Shown here: piece after piece, positions 25,026 through 33,576 of the stretch | How positions within the stretch are numbered: position 1 is the first letter of the stretch | Layout: each line of letters starts with the position of its first letter | NCBI GenBank assembly: GCA_003220225.1 | Contig: QHRU01000059.1 | Coordinates: 53,054 to 117,053 of the forward strand | DNA from: Candidatus Rokuibacteriota bacterium | GTDB taxonomy: Bacteria > Methylomirabilota > Methylomirabilia > Rokubacteriales > CSP1-6 | Length of the DNA: 64,000 bases | Direction: 5' to 3' | Translations under genes and position numbers: made by a program | Notes under the pieces: generated by a model | What the model was told of the DNA's origin: nothing | The model's database searches: none | What the model saw: only the letters and a program-made list of their open reading frames with translations

Positions 25026-26120
25026 ATGGTGACGAAGCCTCCGTTCCGGGCCGACCAGGTCGGCAGCCTGCTGCGCCCGCCCGAGCTGCGCGAGGCGCGC
25101 GCGAAGGCGAAGGCCGGCGCCCTCACGGCGGCGCAGCTCAAAGACGTTGAAGACCGCTGCATCCGCGCGGCCGTCGCCAGGCAGGAGTCCCTCGGCCTGC
25201 GCGCCGTCACCGACGGCGAGTACCGCCGCGACTTCTGGCACCTCGACTTCATGGCGCAACTGGAGGGCGTCGGCATGGCGGCGCCGGTCGGCATGGTGTT
25301 CGCCGCCGAGGACGTGCCGCCGATGGCGACGATCATCGGCAAGGTCCGGTGCAGCACACCGATCATGGTGGACCACTTCGCGTTCCTGAAATCGATGGCG
25401 AAGGCGACGCCCAAGCTGACCATCCCCTCGCCGGCGATGCTCCACATGCGCGGCGGCCGCAACGCGGTCTCGCGCGACGCCTATCCCGATCTCGCGGAAT
25501 TCTGGCGGGACGCGGCGGCGGGGTACCGGGCGGCCATCGGCCACATCGCGGCCGCCGGCTGCACCTATCTGCAGCTCGACGACGTGAGCTGGGCCTATCT
25601 CTGCGACGCGAAGGTGCGCGACAATTTCCGCGCCAACGGCGACGATCCCGCCACGCTGCCGGGCGTCTACGCCGCCCTCGTCAATGGCGCGCTGGCGAAT
25701 CGCCCGGCCGGCATGACGGTGACGATGCACACGTGCCGCGGCAACTTCCGGAGCACGTGGTTCGCGGCCGGCGGCTATGCCGACGGGGTCGTGGAGGCGA
25801 TGTTCTCGACGAACGTCGACGGCTATTTCATGGAATGGGACACCGGGCGCGCGGGCGGCTTCGAGCCGCTGCGCCTGCTGCCGCGCGACAAGAAGGTTGT
25901 GCTGGGTCTCGTCACCACCAAGTCGGGCGCGCTCGAGTCGAAGGACGCGCTGCGGCGACGGATCGACGAGGCCGCGAAGTACGTGCCGCTGGAGCGCCTG
26001 GGCCTGTCGCCCCAGTGCGGCTTCGCCAGCACGCACCACGGCAACACGCTGACCGAGGACGAGCAGTGGAAGAAGCTCGAGCGCGTCGTCGAGGTCGCTC
26101 GCGACGTGTGGGGAGAGTGA
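25026..26120 (+). CDS. MetE-like cobalamin-independent methyltransferase (YxjG/YxjH type)
   Basis: 364 residues, the length of single-domain MetE relatives. It opens FRADQVGSLLRPPELRE. The probable zinc site is His/Cys in TMHTCRGNF, Glu in YFMEWDTGR and Cys in LSPQCGFAS. LQLDDVSWA corresponds to the substrate-side aspartate. These enzymes move methyl or alkyl groups to or from thiols; full MetE function is unlikely without the N-terminal domain. It follows the SDR stop by nine bases and touches the LLM gene. A second relative is at 41935. Confidence 0.88.
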   Translation: MVTKPPFRADQVGSLLRPPELREARAKAKAGALTAAQLKDVEDRCIRAAVARQESLGLRAVTDGEYRRDFWHLDFMAQLEGVGMAAPVGMVFAAEDVPPMATIIGKVRCSTPIMVDHFAFLKSMAKATPKLTIPSPAMLHMRGGRNAVSRDAYPDLAEFWRDAAAGYRAAIGHIAAAGCTYLQLDDVSWAYLCDAKVRDNFRANGDDPATLPGVYAALVNGALANRPAGMTVTMHTCRGNFRSTWFAAGGYADGVVEAMFSTNVDGYFMEWDTGRAGGFEPLRLLPRDKKVVLGLVTTKSGALESKDALRRRIDEAAKYVPLERLGLSPQCGFASTHHGNTLTEDEQWKKLERVVEVARDVWGE

Positions 26121-26121
26121 C

Positions 26122-26970
26122 ATGAACGTCGGCGTTTCCATCCCGCTGCCCGCGTACCTCGTCGACCCCGGCCTCATGGCGAGGAAGGCCGAGGAGCTCG
26201 GCTTCGAGTCGTTCTTCTGTGCCGAGCACCCGTTCATGCCGGTGAAGACGACCAGCCGCTTCGCCGGCTCGCCGGACGGCGTGATCCCCGAGACCTACGC
26301 GCACTTCGTCGACCCGTTCGTCACGCTCGCCCGCGCGTCCGGCATGACGAGCCGCATCAAGCTCGCGACCGGCATCGTGCTCGTCCCCGAGCGGCACCCG
26401 CTGCTGCTCGCCAAGGAAATCTCGACCCTCGACCTGTTCAGCGGCGGGCGCTTCCTCTTCGGCATCGGCGCCGGCTGGCTGAAGGAGGAGACCGAGATCA
26501 TGGGCGGTGACTTCGCGCACCGCTGGACGCAGACGCGCGAGTCGGTCCTGGCCATGAAGGAGCTGTGGACGAAGCCCGAGGCCGAGTTCCACGGCAAGTA
26601 CTACGACTTCCCGCTCGTGAAATCGAACCCGAAGCCGAAGCAGAAGCCGCACCCGCCCGTGCTGCTGGGCGGCGGCGCCACGAACGTGCTCCAGCGCGTC
26701 GTCGCCTGGGGCGACGGCTGGCTGCCGAACCGCATCACGCCGGAGCAGGTCCGCGAGAGCCGCGTCACGCTCGACCGGCTCGCCAAGGACGCCGGGCGCG
26801 ACCCCGCCAGGCTGACCATCTCGGTCTTTGGTCAGCCACCGGACCGCGATCTCATCCGGCGCTACCTCGACGCCGGCGCCACCCGCGTGATCGTGCGCCC
26901 CGAGTCGGTGAAGACGGACGCCGAGATGGCGGCGCAGCTCACGCGCATCGCCGAGGCCGTGCTGAAGTAA
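26122..26970 (+). CDS. LLM-class flavin-dependent oxidoreductase
   Basis: 282 residues of the luciferase-like TIM-barrel family. It begins MNVGVSIPLPAYLVDPG and has FFCAEHPFMP, ATGIVLVPERHPLLLAKE, LFGIGAGWLKEE and AWGDGWLPN. Members use F420 or FMN; no F420 synthesis gene is in the window, so the cofactor is open. The ATG follows the MetE-like stop by one base. Close in sequence pattern to the gene at 31399. Confidence 0.9.
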   Translation: MNVGVSIPLPAYLVDPGLMARKAEELGFESFFCAEHPFMPVKTTSRFAGSPDGVIPETYAHFVDPFVTLARASGMTSRIKLATGIVLVPERHPLLLAKEISTLDLFSGGRFLFGIGAGWLKEETEIMGGDFAHRWTQTRESVLAMKELWTKPEAEFHGKYYDFPLVKSNPKPKQKPHPPVLLGGGATNVLQRVVAWGDGWLPNRITPEQVRESRVTLDRLAKDAGRDPARLTISVFGQPPDRDLIRRYLDAGATRVIVRPESVKTDAEMAAQLTRIAEAVLK

Positions 26971-26973
26971 GAC

Positions 26974-27369
26974 GTGAGCGGGGAACCGCACAAAGAGATG
27001 GTGGGGCTCGTCGGGATCACCCTGCTGAGCGTCTTCGCGGCGATCTCGGGCGTCGTCGTCGACTTCACAGCCAGCCACGTGTACAACCCGGCCTGGCCGC
27101 CCCACGCGCAGTTCCACGGCTACCTCTCGGTTGCCCGCACCGTCCTCATCATGGCGGCCGTAATCGCCCTTGTCTGGGGCCCGGTGCGCAGGGGCGACAG
27201 GTTCGCGTGGGGTGTGCTCGTGTTTCTTCTGCTCGGCTGGCTTGCCGTCTGGTTCATCGCCCCCATCGCCGTGCCCGGCACCGGAGACCGTGCCACCTAC
27301 CTTTTCGCCGGCGTGCTTGCGCCGCTCTACGTCGTCGGCCTGTGGCTCGTCCGTCCGCCCGTCCGCTGA
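26974..27369 (+). CDS. Small four-helix membrane protein, unknown
   Basis: 131 residues with four hydrophobic segments: LVGITLLSVFAAISGVVVDF, TVLIMAAVIALVWG, GVLVFLLLGWLAVWFIAPIA and FAGVLAPLYVVGLWLV. HAQFHGYLSVAR between the first two is the only recognisable conserved-looking element. The GTG start is four bases after the LLM stop, so it is probably cotranscribed. No function assigned. Confidence 0.75.
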   Translation: MSGEPHKEMVGLVGITLLSVFAAISGVVVDFTASHVYNPAWPPHAQFHGYLSVARTVLIMAAVIALVWGPVRRGDRFAWGVLVFLLLGWLAVWFIAPIAVPGTGDRATYLFAGVLAPLYVVGLWLVRPPVR

Positions 27370-27486
27370 TGCGCGCTGACCCAGGGCGAAGTCGTCTGGA
27401 TCCGTTCTACGACGGGACGAGTCCGTTTGGGGGTGAGGCCGACCGCCTTCGACCGACCACCGGCAGGTCGCCGGGACCCGCGCTGC

Positions 27487-28419
27487 CTAAGAATCGTGTC
27501 CCGGCCGCCGCCGACGACCCTCGTTCGTCCCCTGGGCCTCGGGCGAGTCGCTGACGACCGGTCGAGGCCTGTTTGGGTCGTGCAACCTGACCTCGATGAG
27601 GTCTCCGGCGCGCATGATGACCACTCGATCCGGCTCGATCCGTTGCACCTGTCCGCCAGCCAGTCTGTCCCCGATCTTGTAGCCGGCGATTCGCTTCGTC
27701 GCGGGGTCTTCGAGGTAAGCAAGTCGGGTGTCTTCGCTGATCACCACGCCGTGAAGCGCCAGCGCAGCCACCGGTGGCGGAGTCTTGACGATCGCTGCCA
27801 GATTCTTCGCGTCGGAACGATTCGGGTCGAAGAGGTTTCGGGTCGCGATCACGTCGTACGCGCCGCCGAGCGGCGAGCCCGGAGCAGCAACGTCGTGGTT
27901 ATGTGAAGCGGTGACCGCGAACGCGCGACCGGTGCGAGAGGGTGTTCGAGAATCCGGGGTCGAGGGGGTGTGGACGATGGTGATGAAAAAGAAGACTGAG
28001 AGGCCGGCCATGAAGAGATTGAGTGCGAGCAGCGGCGCGGACATTGCCCAGCCGTCCCGCAATTCTCCGAATCTGGGCGAGTGAGCGAACCCTATCGCCC
28101 GGGGTGCTGCCCACCATGCGCTCAGTGCGGACGGTATATGTCGCAGCGCCACGAAGGCGAGCATGATGAGCCGCCACACCATCGGTGGGTTCGTGCGGAC
28201 ACGCGCCTGAAAGGCCGCGTTCGCGCGTGCGCGCAACGCTGGCAACGCATGGGCCAACACGAGGCGACGCAATGCGATCTGTCGCCAGGCGGTCGGCCAG
28301 CTCGTCCGCCACCGCGGCCACGTGCCGGCCAGGAAGTCAGTCGCGGTCCAGCCGCCGCGATGCACTAACCCGCGCCATGCGAGGCCGAAGATCCGAGGCG
28401 CAAGCAACCACTTGGGCAT
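27487..28419 (-). CDS. GspC/PilP-like protein with long N-terminal extension
   Basis: About 310 residues from ATG 28419 (MPKWLLAPRIFGLAW). A tryptophan- and arginine-rich N-terminal part is followed by one membrane helix (APLLALNLFMAGLSVFFFI) and a periplasmic domain like the type II secretion GspC homology region (YDVIATRNLFDPNR, LALHGVVISEDTRLAYLED, YKIGDRLAGGQVQRIEPD). ATG 28044, just before the helix, is an alternative that gives a standard GspC-like length. No other secretion genes are present, so its partner is unknown. Composition is less GC-rich than average. Confidence 0.65.
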   Translation of the reverse strand: MPKWLLAPRIFGLAWRGLVHRGGWTATDFLAGTWPRWRTSWPTAWRQIALRRLVLAHALPALRARANAAFQARVRTNPPMVWRLIMLAFVALRHIPSALSAWWAAPRAIGFAHSPRFGELRDGWAMSAPLLALNLFMAGLSVFFFITIVHTPSTPDSRTPSRTGRAFAVTASHNHDVAAPGSPLGGAYDVIATRNLFDPNRSDAKNLAAIVKTPPPVAALALHGVVISEDTRLAYLEDPATKRIAGYKIGDRLAGGQVQRIEPDRVVIMRAGDLIEVRLHDPNRPRPVVSDSPEAQGTNEGRRRRPGHDS

Positions 28420-28486
28420 TGCGGATCTTGGCCCAACCGCCAAGTTACCCTCCCTTCGCCGTCCAGTGGAGGCGATCATGAACATC

Positions 28487-28513
28487 GGTGGGCGCTGTGC
28501 CTCAGCGCCCACC
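28487..28513 (-). terminator. Long perfect hairpin behind the propeller-protein gene
   Basis: GGTGGGCGCTG pairs perfectly with CAGCGCCCACC (11 bp) across a five-base loop, 43 bases past the stop of the propeller-protein gene. No T-run follows, so termination may need Rho, or the hairpin may stabilise the mRNA end. Confidence 0.65.
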
Positions 28514-28555
28514 GACGCCCAGCGAAACTACGTGTTACCAGTCACGACGAGATGA

Positions 28556-30010
28556 CTACCGGTCGTGGTCGCCGCGCCGGTCGTGGTCGCCGTCCCGGTC
28601 GTCGCCGTCATTGTCCCCGTCGACATCATGGATGTAGACAGCGACACACCCGTTGTTGCTGCCGCAAACGCCCGCGCCCACGTCCGTGGTATCCCCGCCG
28701 ATACCGACCAACGGGTTCGTGTTAGGCCCCACTTGAGGGACGAAGATGAGGTTGCGCTTGGAGTCAGCCGCCACCGAGTGCGAGTTTTGAGATTGCGGTA
28801 TTTTCTCGATCAGGACGCTGTCCGCACCGACCACGCCGAGCGCGGCCCCACCGGGATCACGAGTCCCCGCTGGAGCTGGACAGCCGCCCGACTTTCCGCA
28901 CGCTCTGCTCGCACCCAGGTAGTAACGGTTATCGCCCTTGTTGAACCAGACCTCATCCGAGCCGGTGATGCCGTTGACGGTGGCGGTGTTCTTGGTCTTC
29001 GCGTTGATGACCAGCGTGGTCGTGTTGCTCGGCTCGTTCTGCGGGGTGCAGCCCAACATCAGATCAGAATTCGGTCCGACCGTGGCACCGTTCGGTCCGC
29101 AATTGTTGAGCGGCAGGACGCCGGTGTTGGTTGCCGGATCGAATGCGCCGATCACCGAGGTCATGACGCCGTCAACGAGGGTCGGGGCCGGCAGGTTGTG
29201 CGGATCGATCACGAACAGCCCTCCGCTGCAGGTCACGGGGCCGGCCAGCTGGCCGTAGTTGCAGCCGGCCGGGTTGTCGGCAATCGTCGGGACCGACACG
29301 TAGAAGCGCTTGGTCTTGGGCTCCCAGGCCGGCTGCTCGATCGACAGGCCGAAACCGGGCGGAATGATCGCGTGGGTCGCCTCGATCCTGACGATCGTGG
29401 TGACCGCACTCGTGTGGGCGTCGCCATTCGCGACAAACAGCGTCGCAAAGGGGGGATCCTCGGCGTTGTTCGCGGCGATCAGAAATTTCCCGTCCGCCGA
29501 CAACGCCATTTCGTCAACCCGCGTCTTGTCTTTCTGGGTAGGGGGTACGGTAGAGATTGTCTGTTTGAGGGCAGACGCGTCTGGCGCGTCGAGATCGAAC
29601 ACCTTGACCGTGCTGTCACCGTCACCGCCATAGAGCCACCGGCCGTGTGCGGCGACGCCATCGGGTCCGGAGATATTGTTGTTCACCGTGCCGTTGGGGT
29701 TGTTCTTGATGCCGACGAACCCGCCGAGCATCCTGACTGGCGCATCGAGGTCCTTGGTGTTGATGACCACGACGGCCCCGTTCGAGCGCTCAGCCAGGTA
29801 GTACTCACCGCGATCCGGATTGACGAAGCTGATGTCGAACGATCTGAGCGGGTTGCCCGGGATCTGCACCGCGGTCAGGCATCTGGTCTGCGTGGTGGTC
29901 GGTGCCCCTGGGCCTGTGCAAGCGGCGAGCGCCGATCCGACACCGAGCAGCAGCACGGGAATGATGACGATCAAAAACAGCGAGAGCGCGAGCGAGTCCT
30001 TCCGTAGCAT
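28556..30010 (-). CDS. Secreted beta-propeller-like protein with Asp/His/Arg-rich tail
   Basis: 484 residues. The N-terminus is a signal peptide or anchor (LSLFLIVIIPVLLLGVGSAL, then AACTG). Repeated blade-like elements follow: GAVVVINTKDLDAP, DSTVKVFDLDAPD, DEMALSADGKFLIAA, GGLFVIDPHN, TTLVINAKTK. It ends in a low-complexity tail (VDGDNDGDDRDGDHD) that could bind calcium or other cations. CCTCC at 30017-30021 is the ribosome site (minus), seven bases before the ATG. The gene is visibly lower in GC (38 of 60 at 29761-29820). Role unknown; perhaps a surface or matrix protein. Confidence 0.75.
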   Translation of the reverse strand: MLRKDSLALSLFLIVIIPVLLLGVGSALAACTGPGAPTTTQTRCLTAVQIPGNPLRSFDISFVNPDRGEYYLAERSNGAVVVINTKDLDAPVRMLGGFVGIKNNPNGTVNNNISGPDGVAAHGRWLYGGDGDSTVKVFDLDAPDASALKQTISTVPPTQKDKTRVDEMALSADGKFLIAANNAEDPPFATLFVANGDAHTSAVTTIVRIEATHAIIPPGFGLSIEQPAWEPKTKRFYVSVPTIADNPAGCNYGQLAGPVTCSGGLFVIDPHNLPAPTLVDGVMTSVIGAFDPATNTGVLPLNNCGPNGATVGPNSDLMLGCTPQNEPSNTTTLVINAKTKNTATVNGITGSDEVWFNKGDNRYYLGASRACGKSGGCPAPAGTRDPGGAALGVVGADSVLIEKIPQSQNSHSVAADSKRNLIFVPQVGPNTNPLVGIGGDTTDVGAGVCGSNNGCVAVYIHDVDGDNDGDDRDGDHDRRGDHDR

Positions 30011-30247
30011 GGCATGCCTCCGCTTTGAGGACCGCTGTTGTGAAGCCACACTTCCTGTTCGCTCCTCACTGCCTGCTCCGTGCCGGCGCGAATTTCGCAC
30101 GGATTTCGGAGACGCATCCTCCCTTCTTCTTCCCCGGCGGGCGCTCGCCGAGCGCAGATCAGTCAGCGGACCGAACTTGGCTCGGACCTTGTCTCGCGCT
30201 GGGAAGTATGAGCGTCGCGGCCCATGGCCGCGCGCGCGAGGACGGCG

Positions 30248-30550
30248 TTACGAGGGGTGCTGAGGAGGAGCTCGGGTAGAGACAGACTCGAGCGGACCCG
30301 CCGGAAGGGGCTTCGGTCCAGCCAACTTGATCAGTCCGAGACAGACCGCGACCGGTTCGACAGCATGCGCCACTCCGGACTCGATGACACTGACGGCGGA
30401 GGTGATCGCGAGGACGACATCGTCGTGGTCCGCGTCATCGAAGAACCCGGCCCCGATCCACGTCGGGTCCGGAGGGCTCGCATGAGCCAGGGGGGGGAGA
30501 GCAAGCAGGACGCCCACCAGCAGGAGGACCAGGGACGCCCGGCGTGCCAT
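30248..30550 (-). CDS. Small exported protein, unknown
   Basis: 100 residues from ATG 30550: signal peptide (RRASLVLLLVGVLLALPPLAHA), then PPDPTWIGAGFFDDADHDDV and a mostly hydrophobic VLAITSAVSVIESG. The frame remains open upstream, but the signal peptide sets the start. The next 237 bp to the propeller gene hold its promoter region and no other gene that I can support. Confidence 0.6.
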   Translation of the reverse strand: MARRASLVLLLVGVLLALPPLAHASPPDPTWIGAGFFDDADHDDVVLAITSAVSVIESGVAHAVEPVAVCLGLIKLAGPKPLPAGPLESVSTRAPPQHPS

Positions 30551-30680
30551 GGCCGGGGACGGTACTCCCGTCGGGGGCGGCGCGCAACTCGCGGACCGGA
30601 CCGGGGTCGTTGGCGCTATAGGTACTTCGTCGGCCACCTGAATGGCGCGCCACATGTGGGCCGAGGCACTCGCGTCGCCG

Positions 30681-30791
30681 TTAGCCCCTCCGCAGCTCGG
30701 CCGCCGCCTCGACGATCGCGCGCAGCTTCGCCTCCGCCACGCGCGCCGAGGCCACGGGGTTGTCGGCGAAGGTCGCGAGTCCGCAGTTGCG
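30681..30791 (-). pseudogene. 3' remnant of a MetE-like methyltransferase gene
   Basis: Directly behind the DsrE-like stop codon, and in the same frame, the minus strand reads RNCGLATFADNP, then VASARVAEAKLRAIVEAAAE, ending in TAA at 30683-30681. This matches the C-terminal zinc-cysteine and last helix of MetE-like methyltransferases. No start or upstream domain exists, so it is a gene end left by deletion or insertion. Confidence 0.6.
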
Positions 30792-31154
30792 CTAGAAGCT
30801 CACGCAGGGACTCCCGTCCGAGAGGAACTCGACGAGCTTGGCGCCGCCCACGATGCTCGCGCCGGCCACGAGATTGTTCTCGTCGAGCTTGCGCTTCTTG
30901 AAGCACGGCGAGCACACGTAGATCATGCCGCCCGCCTTCGCGAAGTTATCCATCAGCTCTCGCAGTGGCGGGAAGCCGTCCTCGTGGATCGACTCTGCGC
31001 CGCCCTTGTTGGCGAGGCGCACGCCCTCGATGCTCAGGAACACGAGCGTCTCCTTGCCGGAGGCCTGGGCGGCGTTCGCGAGCACGAAGCCCACGGTCGC
31101 GCGGTCGGTGTCGTCCTTGCTGTGCGTCAGGTTGACGCAGAATTTACCGGGCAT
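30792..31154 (-). CDS. DsrE-family protein
   Basis: 120 residues of the DsrE/DsrF fold: MPGKFCVNLTHSKDDTDRAT, VGFVLANAAQASGKETLVFL, and a CSPCFKKRKLDE loop with the conserved-type cysteine. Family members carry sulfur in sulfur-relay systems or act as small thiol proteins. It pairs with the TusA-like gene just upstream, three bases away, a common arrangement for persulfide transfer. The conserved GASIVGGAKLVEFL end is present, so the protein looks complete despite the remnant behind it. Confidence 0.88.
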   Translation of the reverse strand: MPGKFCVNLTHSKDDTDRATVGFVLANAAQASGKETLVFLSIEGVRLANKGGAESIHEDGFPPLRELMDNFAKAGGMIYVCSPCFKKRKLDENNLVAGASIVGGAKLVEFLSDGSPCVSF

Positions 31155-31157
31155 CGT

Positions 31158-31391
31158 TCAGCCCTCCTTTCGACGGATCAAGTACACGGGAGGCTCGGCG
31201 GACAGCAGCGCATGGCCGGTGAGCCGGCACCACGCCGGCACGTCCTCCGCCGCGCCGGCGTCTTGCGCGACGAGGCGCAGCACTTGACCGGCCCGCATCC
31301 CCTCCATGCGCCCGCGCAGCTTCAGCAACAGGACGCCGCACGCGAGATCGGCGGCATCCCACACGACGTCGGCGTTCCCCGCGTCCTTCAC
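31158..31391 (-). CDS. TusA/SirA-like sulfurtransferase-family protein
   Basis: 77 residues. The TusA-type strand-helix DVVWDAADLACGVLLLKLRG keeps one cysteine where TusA has CP.P, and the C-terminal half is DVPAWCRLTGHALL then YLIRRK. It could pass sulfur to the DsrE-like partner. The start is a GTG seven bases after the LLM gene's stop, so LLM, TusA-like and DsrE-like genes form one unit. Confidence 0.82.
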   Translation of the reverse strand: MKDAGNADVVWDAADLACGVLLLKLRGRMEGMRAGQVLRLVAQDAGAAEDVPAWCRLTGHALLSAEPPVYLIRRKEG

Positions 31392-31398
31392 GCTTCGC

Positions 31399-32235
31399 TC
31401 AGGACATCAAGGCCGCGAGCGCGTCGAGGCGCGGCAGCACGGCCTCGCGCGACTCCGACGGCACGCCGAAGATCGCGCGCTCGACGCCGGCCGCCGCCAG
31501 CGCGTCCAGCCCGGGCTTCTTGGGCGGCGCGAAGAAGATCGAGACGGGCGCCGTCTTCGGGTCGCGCCCGGCCTTGGTCAACCGCTCGCGCAGCTCGGGA
31601 ATCCGCTCGACGGGATTCTTGTTCGGCCGCATGATCGGCATCCAGCCGTCGCCGAACTCGACGACGCGGTCGAAGGTCGTGGCGCCGTCGCCGCCGATGA
31701 GGATCGGCGGGTGGGGCTTCTGCACCGGCTTGGGGTCGGCCCAGATCTTGTCGAAGTTGACGAAGTCGCCGTGGAACTGCGGCTCCTTCTTGGTCCAGAT
31801 CTCCTTCATGGCCAGCACGCGCTCGCGCAGCAGGCGCCAGCGCGATTTCCACGCGGTGCCGTGGTCCTCCATCTCCTCGGCGTTCCAGCCGCCGCCGATG
31901 CCGAAGAGCACGCGGCCCCCGGAGAGCCGGTCGAGGGTCGCGACCTCCTTCGCCGTCGTGATCGGATCGCGCTCGATGACGAGGCAGATGCCGGTGCCGA
32001 GCTTCAGCTGCTGCGTGGCCGCGCCCGCCGCCATCAGCGCGACGAACGGATCGTAGGACGACCAGTACTCGCGCGGCAGGTTGGCGCCGCCCGGCCACGG
32101 GCTACGCCGGCTGGCCGGGATGTGCGTGTGCTCGGGGAACCACACCGACTCGAAGCCGCGCTCCTCGAGCGCGCGCGCGAGCTCGTCGGGGGCGATCGCG
32201 TACTCCGTGGCGAACATCACGACGCCGTAGTGCAT
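31399..32235 (-). CDS. LLM-class flavin-dependent oxidoreductase
   Basis: 278 residues; luciferase-like barrel with ESVWFPEHTHIPASRRSP, LGTGICLVIERDPITTAKE, LFGIGGGWNAEEMEDHG and FGDGWMPIMRPN. Same subfamily layout as the protein at 26122. AGGAGG precedes the ATG. Substrate and cofactor (FMN or F420) unknown. Confidence 0.9.
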   Translation of the reverse strand: MHYGVVMFATEYAIAPDELARALEERGFESVWFPEHTHIPASRRSPWPGGANLPREYWSSYDPFVALMAAGAATQQLKLGTGICLVIERDPITTAKEVATLDRLSGGRVLFGIGGGWNAEEMEDHGTAWKSRWRLLRERVLAMKEIWTKKEPQFHGDFVNFDKIWADPKPVQKPHPPILIGGDGATTFDRVVEFGDGWMPIMRPNKNPVERIPELRERLTKAGRDPKTAPVSIFFAPPKKPGLDALAAAGVERAIFGVPSESREAVLPRLDALAALMS

Positions 32236-32250
32236 GTGAGCCTCCTGGGG

Positions 32251-33576
32251 CTAGGGCAGCAGAATTTTTCCGTCGGCGGTCGGCAGCGGCAGGCCGACGC
32301 GGCGCGCGAGCGTCGGCGCGACGTCGCGCATGTCGATGAGGCCGAGCGCGCGGCCCGGGGGCACGCCGGGGCCGATCAGGAAGAACGCCGCGCGCAGATC
32401 GGGAACGTCCGGCAGGTGACCGTGCGTCCCGCCCTGGCTCTTCGAGAGCAGCGGGCCCCTCGGCGTCGTGCTCATCCGCCAGCCCGGCTTGAGACCGACG
32501 AGGAACGACGCCGTGGGAAAACCGCCGCGCGCGCGCAGCGCGTCGGCGTCGAGCACGCGGTCGATCCCGTTGGCGGGATCGGCGGCGAGACGGTCGAGCA
32601 GCTCGCGCACCTTGGCCAGCACGGCCGCGTCAGCCGGGTTCTTGAGCACGATCGCGGCCGAGCCGCCCGCGACCCAGGGCATGGCCGTCCAGTCCGCGAC
32701 CGCGCCGCGCTCGACCCCGGGGAGCCCGGCCTCGCGGAAGGCGGTAAAGAGGTTGAGCTGGGCCTCGATGCGCGCGAAGCCGTGGTCCGACACGATGGCC
32801 ACGAAGGCGCGGCCGGGCCCCAGCCGCTCGGCCGTGTCGCGCAGCCGCGCGACGACGGCGTCCAATCGCTCGAGCGCCGCGAACGTCTCGGCGCTGAACG
32901 GCGCGGTCTCGTGCTGGACGTGATCCAGCGCGCTCAGGTGCAGCGTGAGCAGGGCCGGGCGCTTCTTCTCGAGCAGGCGGACGGCGAAGCGCCCGCGCGC
33001 CTCGTCGTCCTCGGCCTCCAGCGCGCGCGGATACGGCCCGAGCTCGGCCTCCAGCTCCGCGAGCAGCCCCGGCGTGGACACCGCGCGCTGCAGCTTCGCG
33101 TCCTCGGCGGCGTTGCCGCGCCAGTACTCGGGGATGTTCCAGGTGACGCGCGCGCCGACGCTCGCCGGCCACTGCACGCTGGCGGTCGCCCACCCGGCGC
33201 GGGCCGCGGCTTCCCACAGCGTCGGTACGCGGATGTCCTCCGCGTACCAGTACCAGGCGGCCGGGCCCGTGCGCAGCGGGTCGAAGATCGTGTTGGAGAA
33301 AATGCCGTGCTTCGCCGGCGACACGCCCGTGATGAGCGTCGTGTGGCTCGGATAGGTCACGGTCGGGATCACGCCCTCGACGCCCTCGGCGAAGGCGCCC
33401 TCGGCGACGAAGCGCCGCAGCGCCGGGATCTTCAGGCCGTGCTTGTCGGCGGCCGTCACGTAATCGGGGCGCAGGCCGTCGACCGAGATCATCAGGACGA
33501 TCGGCGCCGGCGCCTGGGCCGCGGCGGCCGCGACGAAGACGCAGAGCGCGACGAGCAGCGCGGCGGCCAGCCTCAT
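32251..33576 (-). CDS. Exported nucleotide pyrophosphatase/phosphodiesterase-type enzyme
   Basis: 441 residues with signal peptide (AALLVALCVFVAAAAAQ). The alkaline-phosphatase superfamily metal sites are present: VLMISVDGLRPDY, nucleophile threonine in PTVTYPSHTTLITG, LSALDHVQHE, IVSDHGFARIE and GTHGHLPDVPD. Likely hydrolyses phosphodiesters or pyrophosphates outside the cytoplasm. Its ATG overlaps the stop of the PEP-mutase-like gene (ATGA). Confidence 0.9.
   Translation of the reverse strand: MRLAAALLVALCVFVAAAAAQAPAPIVLMISVDGLRPDYVTAADKHGLKIPALRRFVAEGAFAEGVEGVIPTVTYPSHTTLITGVSPAKHGIFSNTIFDPLRTGPAAWYWYAEDIRVPTLWEAAARAGWATASVQWPASVGARVTWNIPEYWRGNAAEDAKLQRAVSTPGLLAELEAELGPYPRALEAEDDEARGRFAVRLLEKKRPALLTLHLSALDHVQHETAPFSAETFAALERLDAVVARLRDTAERLGPGRAFVAIVSDHGFARIEAQLNLFTAFREAGLPGVERGAVADWTAMPWVAGGSAAIVLKNPADAAVLAKVRELLDRLAADPANGIDRVLDADALRARGGFPTASFLVGLKPGWRMSTTPRGPLLSKSQGGTHGHLPDVPDLRAAFFLIGPGVPPGRALGLIDMRDVAPTLARRVGLPLPTADGKILLP

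Noticed and set aside
27487..28419. Type II secretion operon
   Set aside because: No GspD, E, F or pseudopilin genes are nearby; only a single GspC-like protein can be supported.
30131..30150. Hairpin CGGCG/CGCCG in the gap before the propeller gene as a terminator
   Set aside because: Only five paired bases in GC-rich DNA, which is expected by chance.
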